DNA from: Paragonimus westermani
Taxonomy: Eukaryota; Platyhelminthes; Trematoda; Plagiorchiida; Troglotrematidae
Assembly: GCA_008508345.1 (NCBI GenBank)
Contig: QNGE01000900.1
Location: 147,330-211,329, forward strand
Direction of reading: 5' to 3'
DNA length: 64,000 nt
Both the position numbers and the translations under genes were made by a program. This document shows positions 11,950-21,475 of this stretch, piece by piece (positions within the stretch are counted from its first letter, which is position 1; every line of letters starts with the position of its first letter). The notes under the pieces were generated by a model. That model saw nothing but the letters and a program-made list of their open reading frames with translations, had not been told where the DNA came from and searched no databases.

Positions 11950-12860
11950 AAGTTATTGTCAGCGATTGGGGCTGAGCGCTTGCATATGACACTTTGCTCG
12001 TGCCCATTGTAAGGTAACCGACGGAGTCTTCAAAACGGTTGCTTCAAAACACTTTGCTAAAATTCCAGGTCCGGCCATGGAAAAAGATTCACTGCTGATG
12101 AGTTTTAAAAAGCGCAAAAAACGAGTCTAGTGCTGCTTTTCGAAAGGGAATGACTGTAAAGTCTGTGGGGATGTGATGGTTACAACCAATCTAGAATGGT
12201 GTTCAGTATACATTTGTGTCGCAGTAAGCTTAACGTGATCCAATTTGCCAGATAAATCGTAAGCGCGTGATTCACAAGTAAACGGAACACTGTGGTTTTT
12301 AGTGTCATTAACATTCGCAAGCACTTACTGAGTGATCTTCAAGTGCGCTCAGACAAAAACATGCCGCGTTCAGGTATGTGGGTGAGTAAGCACACATACG
12401 CCTTACACAACACAACCCTTAGCGTCGCGCCTCAGGGAAGGACGTTTTAGAAACATGCCAAGAAAACGGCCCAAGCAAGTGTGCCCTTTCAACACCATGC
12501 TACACTGTCTTGTCAAATTTCCTGACAAACTGTATGTCTCCCCCACTTCCTTATTCTCTGTCGTCATATTATATGCGTTTCATCTCACCATATGTCTTGT
12601 TTATTCTAGGTAGTATTTGTTTAGCCATAGTTATTCTCACGAAGCCCCAGCCCCACTATACAAACCGACTGAGAAGCAGCAAAAGCTTTGTTCTTCTCTC
12701 GCATCAAAAGGGAGAAAGCTGTATTGTTTCCGAACAAGTCCGGGCGTTTCTGGAGTGGATACCAGTCGTTTTATTGGATGCTGCTCTGATTTATTTCTCA
12801 AGGCATTGTCATGCAATGTGAAGAGTAGTAGGTATGAAACCGTCTTTCAGACAAACAACC
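11950..12860. other. Candidate insertion inside LINE L1
   Basis: L1 endonuclease homology ends near 12,870 and linker homology resumes near 11,935. In the family these points lie only a few codons apart. The intervening 0.9 kb has no L1 match on the minus strand. On the plus strand it holds an open stretch from 12,510 with a hydrophobic segment (YVLFILGSICLAIVIL) and, near 12,720-12,790, SEQVRAFLEWIPV, slightly like a LINE endonuclease block (LSxxAxxxLLxWIPV). No terminal repeats or duplicated target site were found. Confidence 0.45.
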
Positions 12861-12869
12861 ATCGCATGT

Positions 12870-13690
12870 TGAAACTCAGTCCTCGTCTTTGAATTGCTTG
12901 CTCGTTTAACATCCACCTTCTGACTCTTTTTCAACGATCTACAATAAAAAGGCCTAAGTGAACAAATTGTCTTTGAACAATCAAGAGTGCCGCGTTTTTA
13001 CAACATCGAGCGATCTAGCAAATAGTAGTAACCACTCCGTGTGTGAGTCCACGTCGTCATAACAGTTGCAGCTAGTTGGAGTCAAGTAGTTGTGATAGCT
13101 AACTCATAACTAGCACAAATATGGAGCAAACGATCGCTGGACTCAATGACCGTACCAGTGGTGTGCTACCTGAGGATTTTTGGCCACGCCGCTGAGTCGC
13201 GCCTGACTCGTTCGTGAAATCACCCAGAAAAACAGTCGGTCACTTACCGGTGTCAAGTGGATTGTGGAGAACAGCTTATCACAGAAGTGACCAAACGTAT
13301 GACTATCACAGGTGGATCACTAAAACCAGGGAAGGTGATAGAGTGATTCACAGCCGAATGGACACAAGTCGATAGCTGATGCCATACGGTTCACCTGTCA
13401 TCAGTGAGTTGATAGAGTCAATCAGTGTGAGACGGAATCTGTGCTATCAATCACCTCATGTCATCTGCCCAGTAGAAAGTGTACCCAACCCTTGCTTGCC
13501 GGTGTTCATATTTATATGCAAACCTTGTTTCACTCCAGACTACGACATCCATGCCGTGGCATCTCAGTTTCCTGAAGATCAGTGCGGCACGGCTTTAGAG
13601 TTGCCCGTTGTTGCATCGATCTTGCAGCGTACACAAATTAAACGTCCCGACGGACAACCTTGTGCGTCGTCGGGCATGCTCCAGCAATCA
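12870..13690 (-). pseudogene. L1 apurinic/apyrimidinic endonuclease domain relic
   Basis: Minus-strand blocks appear in order: SVGTFNLCTL (13,630-13,665; the Asn of the GTxNVRTL block is kept), DVVVWSETR (13,520-13,550; catalytic Glu kept), GYTFYWADDM (about 13,455-13,485), GISYRLVSIRL (13,351-13,383), VFLGDF (about 13,216-13,237; the usual GDFN has Thr for Asn), RDSAAW (about 13,185), DRLLHICASYE (13,103-13,135) and TWTHTRSGYYYLLDR (13,000-13,060). These match the nicking endonuclease of CR1/L2-type LINEs, which cuts target DNA to prime reverse transcription. The final SDH block is not seen. Stops and frameshifts show it is dead. The YWADDM string is part of this domain, not an RT active site. 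Confidence 0.8.
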
Positions 13691-13794
13691 CGTAACCCAA
13701 GTGCGTGCACATGCATATAGGCCCAAACGTTCAAAGCGCACCGTGAGTCTCAGTACACAACAATTTTAGTTCACGCTAGCATTTTTGTAGTTGG

Positions 13795-14195
13795 CTACCT
13801 GTTCACGAAATCGACTTATTCAACTATTTCAGAACACACTCACTGGTCTTCATACTAGGATTTCAGTCGTTGCATCCAAACTAACAGTCACACATAAAAT
13901 GATACAGTCAAACGTCGTCATCCGCGTCTCCTCTGGTATCCGACTAAATGGTACAAACAGATGGTGTGGAAAAACCTACGTATTTCTTCAACTAATCAGA
14001 ATCAACACCCTTCCTGCGCGCAGATTTCTGCACCCGAACGTCTTAACAATCACCCAAAACTATCATATCCCATTTTGAACATTTGCAGACACCTGTCTGT
14101 TAGCACACAGCGTTCCACCCACAACTGTGAGGTTTATTGCAGACATTTGTCTTGCAGAATTATACAAGAAGGGAAGTAGTTTTTGCGTGTGAGAC
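13795..14195 (+). other. Unassigned stretch between L1 and G4
   Basis: Open plus-strand frames of about 70-95 codons occur here (from 13,791 and 13,961). In an intact Gypsy element this would be the RNase H or tether region upstream of the G4 integrase, but no motif was found to support that. Confidence 0.3.
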
Positions 14196-14199
14196 ACAC

Positions 14200-14662
14200 C
14201 AGTAGAACGACTAACTAGGCCTTTCTAGGTTAGAATTCACGGTAGAAATTTTCATGTGTTTTCACACTTGAACATTGAAGATATACTGCTGATCATGGAT
14301 GAAATTACGAAGTCTGGTTTCCGCAGACATCGTAATTGTTCAACAGCGGGCGTTAACACAGTAAATAATTCTTTTCAAAAATGCCAGGCGAGTCAAAAGC
14401 ATCAGTTCCTTCATCACCCGACAGTTGACTGGGTGAACAATGCAGGGCTACATTCCGTTCAGTCAACTCAACCAATCTGTTGGTTAATGCTCAACCGAAC
14501 ACACAAACTACAGTGACTCGCAAACTAACAGTTACACACTTTGTAGCAGTGAGCGTTAGTCAGTGTTCTTGGTCAGCCAACTTCAGTGGGACACCTGGCA
14601 AAAACTGGTCCGATTTGCCGTGTTTGTATGTCGTACACAAATCTACCTTGCAGCTAGCATAC
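14200..14662 (+). mobile_element. G4: Ty3/Gypsy integrase relic
   Basis: A plus-strand frame starting about 14,256 reads EDILLIMDEITKSG near 14,277-14,318. This parallels the integrase core block YxLVxMDxFTKW that follows the first catalytic Asp. It continues with STAGVNTVNNSF, like the xTAxxVxxxF helix, and QFLHHPTVD, where LHSDQG holds the second Asp in relatives. In another frame, QWDTWQKLVRFAVF (about 14,584-14,625) parallels the WDxxLPxVLFAYRT block near the end of integrase. Several stops separate these. Spacing (about 100 codons from MD to WD) is in the right range. The AT microsatellite at 14,663 truncates the homology. Confidence 0.55.
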
Positions 14663-14676
14663 ATATATATATATAT
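14663..14676. repeat. AT microsatellite
   Basis: Seven AT units follow the end of the G4 integrase homology. Confidence 0.9.
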
Positions 14677-14699
14677 CTACATGAGGTTCATTGGTTTTT

Positions 14700-16520
14700 A
14701 GGTGGTGAGCACCGCAATAATAAGGAGTTGGTGTTAATACCCAGGTTTGAGTTCGTATATCGCAAAATGCAGTGATTAAGTATTGGCCTTTCCACCTGAC
14801 CGACAGACTCACGTTGAGTTAGCATACCATAAATTGCATGGATCCTGACGGCCTTGGCATTTTTCTGAAAGAATGAGTGGAACATAAAAGTGCGTACGGA
14901 TATGAAATTATCCCTAAATTTTCAATTGTTCCTAAGAGGCCGCTATTTTTAACAGAAAAGTAGACTATCGACAGATTTCCTGTTGTTAAAAGCAAAGTAA
15001 ACGACAGGACTATCCCTCTTTCCTTTAAATCCAAGTTGGATATGTAGATGGTAAAGAGACGTAAAGTTGTAGGTCCTTTTTACTTCCACGCCATTCATTC
15101 AGACAGTTATAGTAGATAGTCAACTTTGAGTGGAGGTTACGCAAAGACCCTTTTTAGCATTTTATTGACCGGCACCGTAACTCAGTCTCACTCATGACAA
15201 CCGATGAACTATCTGTGTTGGAGTTAGAAATTTCGCACATCAAGACAACCTTCATCGTTTAAAGATCATTAGAACAAATGACGTTGGCTGCCACCGTACA
15301 ACTTTTTTTGCACAGGGGCGGATGACATACGAAGGCCTATGATGTGTCGATCTTATTCGAATTCACTCAACTTGTTGATATTACAACCCTGTTATTTTGC
15401 ATGGCTTGTTGTCTAGTATGACAAAAGAAATGATTCAGTTATCGTAGAGCTTACGTGTAGTGATTTTTATGTTCCTGGTTAAACTGCTGAGACACTCAAA
15501 ACCATCTGTAAATTATCCCATTTTCACTAGCCCTCCCTAAATAGTATTGTCTAAAAGGAATCAAGCTAAGTACAACAACGGGTTGAAAGAACGTCGGAAA
15601 AATTGTTCGGAATGCTCACGGCCTGCTTCTTAACCATTCTTTCCGGTATTCAACATACGTAGCTCTGAAACTCAGCTGCCGAATAGAATCCCCAAAAACA
15701 TCGATCATATAAGTAGTCCGTGTCGCTCAACTCACTAGTATGTCCATATCATAAATTACACTCTCAGTCTTTTCACTAGTTTCTAAGAAGGTGTCCACTA
15801 GGGGGATTCACTGTTGACCAGCAGAACGACTTTGTACACTCAGTCCGTTATCATTTGAGCAAGTTACTCAGACTTGACCGAACTATTTCACTATGCTGGG
15901 GGTGACTTCATCAATGTGTATGTGATATTACAAAAATTTCAATACCCATTCACAGAGTATGCTTGTAATCACATCTCATCAATGGGCCGCATCATCGAAT
16001 AGTTCACATAGGTTTGCAGACGGCACTGAATCGCTGCTACTAGGTCACTGGTTGTCACATTTGAACACTGTAATAGTATACGCCAAGCGGAAACTGCACA
16101 AAGGCTAGTCGTCGGAAACACGTGACCGGGTTAACAATGTGTCCTGTTTCCAAACTGTGTGTTGCAATCGGAGTGGTCGGGTTTCTGATCGAACGCTCTT
16201 CTGTCATTGTTTGCATCACCGCGCCCATCTCTCACCTTGGTGTCTGTTCAGACATCTTTTATCGTAGACTCCGACCTGTTTTGCAAACACAGACGCCACC
16301 GAGAAAACCGCTTGACGTGTGGTTGCGTGACAAAACCCCATGAATTCTCGTTTTCTGAGACATGAATTATCCACACACGCCGCCAGATTCTGTATGTTCA
16401 TAACATATTGACTAAGGCGGTTTGTCTGCATTGACACTGACATCGACTGCTCGATCAGTGCAAAGTCTGAAGGTTGATTTCTCTCTTTGTTGTTACTCAC
16501 ATCTTATATAAACTGTAATG
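14700..16520. other. Mostly unassigned
   Basis: No gene recognised. A minus-strand open frame at 16,216-16,500 ends with VFAKQVGVYDKRCL followed by QGER. This is faintly like the YYDxRxxxxxxxxGDxVW block after Gypsy integrases, but nothing else supports it. Confidence 0.4.
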
Positions 16521-16529
16521 TTGACGACT

Positions 16530-16660
16530 GATGATGATAACTGAAAGGCTGGCAGTTTTCGACGTGTATGTTCTCTCGTTATTGGCTGATTAAGTCAAGA
16601 GAACTCAACGTTTCGGAAGTCATTTAGACGTCAGAATACTCATCAGGATATCCGGATCTC
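16530..16660 (-). ncRNA. Penelope-like element end with hammerhead-ribozyme-like core
   Basis: The minus strand contains an exact CTGATGA (16,640-16,646) and an exact CGAAAC (plus-strand GTTTCG, 16,610-16,615), in the right order for the two conserved boxes of a hammerhead ribozyme, 25 bases apart. Just after GAAAC, GTTGAG-TTCT-CTTGAC can fold into a 6-bp stem with a 4-base loop, where stem III would be, followed by TTA, a permitted cleavage triplet. Stem II (the 25-base spacer) and stem I pair poorly, so activity is unlikely. Penelope-like elements are known to carry hammerhead motifs in their terminal repeats, and a similar GTTTCG box recurs at other relics in this window. Confidence 0.35.
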
Positions 16661-16679
16661 ACAGGAGTTTTTATGAATA

Positions 16680-18260
16680 ACAATTTTCAACCCACTTCCC
16701 GCTATTACTGTCCCAGATATATGAACCTGCCCAAAATAAACTGCCTAGGTGGCCCGAACATACCACCTGATACACCCATCTCTGACCAATTGCAGCATGC
16801 AACTTTACTTGCAACCATGCATGAACAATTCGATTTTAATCAAAATTGCATTGGGTGCATACCGTCAGTTTTGCTCAACGGCTTCAAAATGGTTTATCTC
16901 GATGGATATTTTTCAATTCACTGTTTGCTTAATTGTGCACATCACATTTGGTCAACGCCCGTTTCGTTCGATTTGCACGCCATGCTAAAATGGGGAACAC
17001 TTTAGTTAGCAGAATAAGAACTCAAACTATGATGGGGAGACAGTTGAAGCTAGTTCTAGTGTGTTCACCTGAAAAGAGCACTGCTATTTTCGAATAAATT
17101 ATTGTGACTGATTACGCTGTAAGAGATTGACAGAAAACTCCTTGGCATCTAAGCAACATATCATCACCGGCAAACTCGGTACTACCACACTTTCATTGTT
17201 GTATGAAGTGGGCACGTTTGTTTTAACGGGATTGAAAACCGTCGCCAAATTTGTAGCAATCAAACTTTTACCGTCACCGGTCGATAAAATCGTTGATTGT
17301 GAATACGTCAATTACAACTGAGTGTTTTTATCATTCTACTTATTCGGCCATTGTAAGCAGTCGTCTGAATATTCGGGGTTGATTGTATTCAAGTTATGGG
17401 TTCAACCATGTAGTGCATTCAAGCACTGATGTGAACAACTTCCGAATCCGCAAGCAATAAGTTGCCCCAATAGTACGAAAGAAGTCGATCTGACGTCATT
17501 GGCAGCCTCAGTTCGAGAAATTAATTTGAATCACAGCCAATGTTACAATACGTACCTTTCAACCAAAGTTAGATTCGTCTAAACAAAACTTTAACAGTAC
17601 AGTCTTTTTACATTATCTCAGCACTAACAGCCTAGTGAATCCTTACTTAACCAGTGGCTCCGGATGCTAGTGTCTATAGTTTTCACCTCTGAATTGGTGC
17701 TTTAGGGCTTGCTTCGAAGAAACGGTTTCAGTTATTTAAGAGATAGATGTACAGACAATTTGAAGAAAACATTACCGAACCTCAATATGATGAATGGTCG
17801 GAGTAGACATTTAACAGCTGGAAGCGTTGAACTACGTCATTGTAACAATATGTTAGAGTTCCTACTGAATGGGGGAAGATCGAACAACTCTGTGTAGTGC
17901 CTCTCACCTTTTTTGCAATCGGAGTTCATTGCGACGAACTTCATATCGGTGGAGAATAGAATCCGTTTGGGTAGCAGTAGTTGTTGATATTTGAAATGAA
18001 CACTATCCAGTTCATCCCCAATTATTTAGTAATCAGTCAAAAGCCATCAAGTTCAAAAAAACTGTGGCGTATCATGAAAAAGACCATCACAGTTCTGTTG
18101 TTATTACTGTCAGCCACTGAAGAGTTTTGATACTTTATTGCGGTCTGTGGAAAGTTATCAGAAGATCCCACAGTGAAGGGCAAAGTGGAAGAATACTCTG
18201 TAATGTCATGTTTTACAGAAACAGTTGGTGTCTACATTGAGAGGCCTTGCTCTGGTTAAA
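16680..18260. other. Unassigned; no gene recognised
   Basis: Overlapping open frames of 60-110 codons (for example from 16,673) have no recognisable domain. Both strands are open at 17,099-17,320, so openness there is no sign of coding. Confidence 0.5.
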
Positions 18261-18269
18261 CAATGATTC

Positions 18270-18690
18270 GTGCTCCGGTTATTTGTTATTCGTAGAATGA
18301 GAATCACAGAAGGATGCCATCTTTTATTCCGACAGTACGCTGACGTGATATCTGTTGAAGGACATCGACAACTCTTCAGTTACAACGACCACAGAATTAT
18401 TCGTTCTTCTGTACTCCAGAAACATTACATTTGTGTGATTGATTCCGTTCGTTTAAACATTAGGGTGAAATTAACTAAACCACAATTTACGTTCATCTCA
18501 TGCCCCTTGTTCGTATGTATGAACCAAACGTGGAAGACGGAACGCTTCAGGTTTTGCCTTAGCCACTTTGAACGGATTGTCTCACCGGATGGATCAGGCA
18601 ATTACCCAAATAAGCACTTTCCACTGTGCACGCTATGCTCCAGGAAGTTTCAAACAGTCTGTTTTTGATTTCAATTCAAGAAAACGCAAA
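18270..18690 (+). pseudogene. L3: possible LINE reverse transcriptase relic
   Basis: An open plus-strand frame of 132 codons reads LLFRQYADVISVEG (an RT box C, YADD, missing one Asp), then LNIRVKLTKPQFTFIS about 45 codons later (the GLxINxxKTKxM block), then ERFRFCLSHFERIVSPDGS about 30 codons on (the VxxFxYLGSxISPDG block). In the next frame it continues ITQISTFHCARYA, like DEIxxRIxKARxAF. The spacing of the blocks is that of LINE RTs, with a five-residue excess in the YLGS block. Each match is loose, so this may be chance. Confidence 0.42.
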
Positions 18691-19550
18691 CAGATCAACA
18701 AGGAATCAAAAAGGCAGTTCTTTTGCTGCGTTATCTCCACTTCGGACATATGAGCCAGAGAGACGTGAAGATGGCACTTGTGGAAACAGAGTTATCCGGA
18801 GTTACATGTTGGTGGCAAATATATGTGCTTTTGGTTTTCAAGTGAACAATTATTATCCAATGAAGAACGCACTTTGAAAATCCACAAATTTCTTAGTCTG
18901 ATAGGGAGTTCGGTTGAAATATATTTGCCAGAGTAATACCGAATTACAGCCGTCAGAAAGGTGACGAAAAGAACGTTCTTGTGATGAAAAATTGTGCGAT
19001 TGTATCACTCTGTTTGCCCAAACCAGCCATACGAACCTAAATCACCATATCAGCATGATTCATATCTAAGCAACTAAAACCATAAGATATGCGATTGAGT
19101 TCGTCCAAAACCAAGATTGGTCCAACACTGTCCAACCTGTCTATTGCTGTTAACATAAGTGAAACAGAATTCGGCTTTCTGTCGTTTAGTTGCTACGTTC
19201 TTCCCAAGCACTCAGAATCCACATCGGTTGAGGCCGATCAAACTTTCAGCAATTCAGAGGACTTCATCGTAGCCTGAAAAATCACAGTTCACTCACTTAA
19301 ACTAGCACGCTGAACTCAGTCCCACAGGTTTGCGGTATTCTACAATAAATTCCCACAGTATCGACAATGTGAGCCATAAAAGCTGCTGTGTTTATTCAAT
19401 CAACTCCCATTGTATCAGCGATTCCAGTTTTGTCAGCATTGTTAGTACGGGAACCACCAACACATTAGCCCGCTTATTGCTTGAGGTAGCTGCCGGTCAA
19501 GAAAGATGCTGAAGTGACCACATTGGTAAGGTCACACGAATACATGGAAC

Positions 19551-19570
19551 GTATAAGCGCGTATAAGCGA
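19551..19570. repeat. Short tandem duplication
   Basis: GTATAAGCGC is followed directly by GTATAAGCGA. Confidence 0.9.
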
Positions 19571-21407
19571 GTTGAACAGTACAACGGTAGAAATACGTCA
19601 ACGAGTCACCGGCGCATTACATCCCCTGAGGAATGATCCTCATCCCCTTCTGTCTCGTACTGTTTGCATTTAACCTTACTCACCGAGTCGGGCCAAAGTA
19701 TGTCACCACTAACCGCAAAATTCTGTTAATATGTGAGTCGGAGCATATTGCTGGCAAGCTTGGTTTCGCGACACGACTTCATAACTTGTGAAATTGAATG
19801 TTTATACTAGACATTTTTTTCATCTGCTGTTAGTGAATTGGATGCAAATGGCTGACATTTGTTTACGCCATTCCGTCAACTTCCTAGAAGCCTGTACTTA
19901 CCATGGCCGTAAAAACTAACTGACATACTCATACACAATATAACACAGTGTTCAGGTTGTCTTGAGTTCAATCAGTTGCCATCAAGTGATCTTCTCCCTG
20001 AGTTTTATACGCATCCCAGTCCCGTCATTATTTAATCGTTCTGTTACTTAATCGAGGTTTCACATTTACAATCAAGAAAGATGCAAACGACTTTATTGTT
20101 CTACATTTTTCGCCGTAGATATATGCTCCAATGAAACCAAGTAAACAGACGTTTATGTGTATACGTCCAAGCAGAATTAGCTCTGTTTGTATGGGCAAAG
20201 AGATAGAGAAACATTCAGAAGGATGAAAATCTGATAAAGTGTATGGTTGCTGTAGGATCTAACTTTGGATCACAGAAGCACTAACCTGAGTCTCAATTTA
20301 GATGTCTGACTACCAGCAATTATTTACGGTTACAAATTCATCGGCCATAACGTTATTTAAAAGTTTCCGTCAACAAAGCAGTTCACAGTCTTCAGTCTTA
20401 GATTTTTGAATTAAATTTTGCAACCTGCCTTTATTTCCTCAGTCAACTTTATCCTTTTGAAAGACTTACTGGATAGTTTGCTTAGGCAAACAAGCATGCA
20501 GGCAGACACAGCTCCAGCTTAGCAAATCAATTTCGCTGTAACAAACTGTGACCTGGAAATGAATCAGAATACGGACGTGCCCAAGTGACAGATGCAGAGG
20601 TTTGCGATACATACTCTTCACATTACGGACATGGAAAACATGTCAACTTGTGAGTTAGAAGGAACTTTTGATCTAGAAAGGCATAGTTCAGCTCAACCAC
20701 TTTCTGTGCATTGTCACAGTTTGCAATCAAACGAATTTATTGTAATGTAAACCCTGTTTAATGGATGCAAACTGAAACCGGTGCTTCCTCGTCGTCGATT
20801 TTATCTGTGGTGAAAATTGCCTGGTATCGACAATCTGAAGGAACTTCTAACTGTTTGTAATGAGCCGGATACCAATACGTGTCCTGTGAGTTTCTGAATC
20901 CCCAGCTCAGTATAAGTGTACGTAGGCCAGTTAGTCTGGTGGAAATGGCCTAATACCACAACGCGGATAGCAGCCATCACAAAACAACTGCTAACGCGTG
21001 CAAAATCGATAGCCTAAAATGGTTTATACCCGATCAGATCATTGAAAAGTTGTAAATTCGCATAGCAGTGATATGAAACTGCCGTCGCACAAGCAGTGCT
21101 CATATGATGTATGGTGTGGTAAAAATGGTTATGACAGATTGTCGGCTCAAAATAAATGTAGGAATTTCTATGCTTGAGGAATACGAAAAAGAAGGTGAAA
21201 CATTTTAAAAATGATTGTAACGAAACAGTTAAGTAAAGATCAACATTTGTTTACAATTTGTTTCTGTAACCTGTATCGTCAAGTTCAAGTTAATTTAGCG
21301 GTGAATAGTGTTAGCATTGGTTGAAGACACCGTTGACAATTCAAACATTGTCAGGCATTATATTCAAGACTTGCTGCTTTTGTGGATAGTTCACCCAAGC
21401 GCGGGTG

Positions 21408-21475
21408 CATAATATATACTAATATATATTGACAACGATATAATAAATTGTATATGTAATAAAATATATATTACC
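21408..21475. repeat. AT-rich low-complexity patch
   Basis: About 68 bases made almost wholly of A and T, with repeated ATATAT and AATATATA units. It is able to form hairpins. Confidence 0.8.

Larger units (their letters stand above)
9430..13690 (-). mobile_element. L1: decayed CR1/L2-type LINE, near-complete ORF2 with an internal insertion
   Basis: The minus strand carries, in order from 13.69 down to 9.43 kb, an apurinic-endonuclease domain, the endonuclease-RT linker, a reverse transcriptase and a short C-terminal zinc motif. The whole reads as one LINE second ORF of the CR1/L2 group (about 1,150 codons in intact relatives). Frameshifts and stops are frequent. Distances fit the family except between about 12.86 and 11.94 kb, where roughly 0.9 kb replaces what should be a few codons, so an insertion is inferred. 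No poly(A), 3' repeat or target-site duplication was identified. The plus-strand open frames over this span are antisense shadows. Confidence 0.85.

Noticed and set aside
13455..13485. Minus-strand FYWADDM as a reverse-transcriptase YADD box
   Set aside because: The surrounding blocks (GTFN, SETR, GISYRLVSIRL, LGDF) show that it belongs to the L1 endonuclease, where GYTFYW is a normal block.
14687..14885. Minus-strand open frame near the AT microsatellite as a gene
   Set aside because: No recognisable domain and low-complexity surroundings.
15310..15345. Plus-strand GADDIRR as an RT box
   Set aside because: No supporting RT block upstream or downstream in any frame.
17099..17321. Open frames on both strands as a coding exon
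   Set aside because: Both strands are open over the same bases, there is no domain on either, and splice signals are weak.
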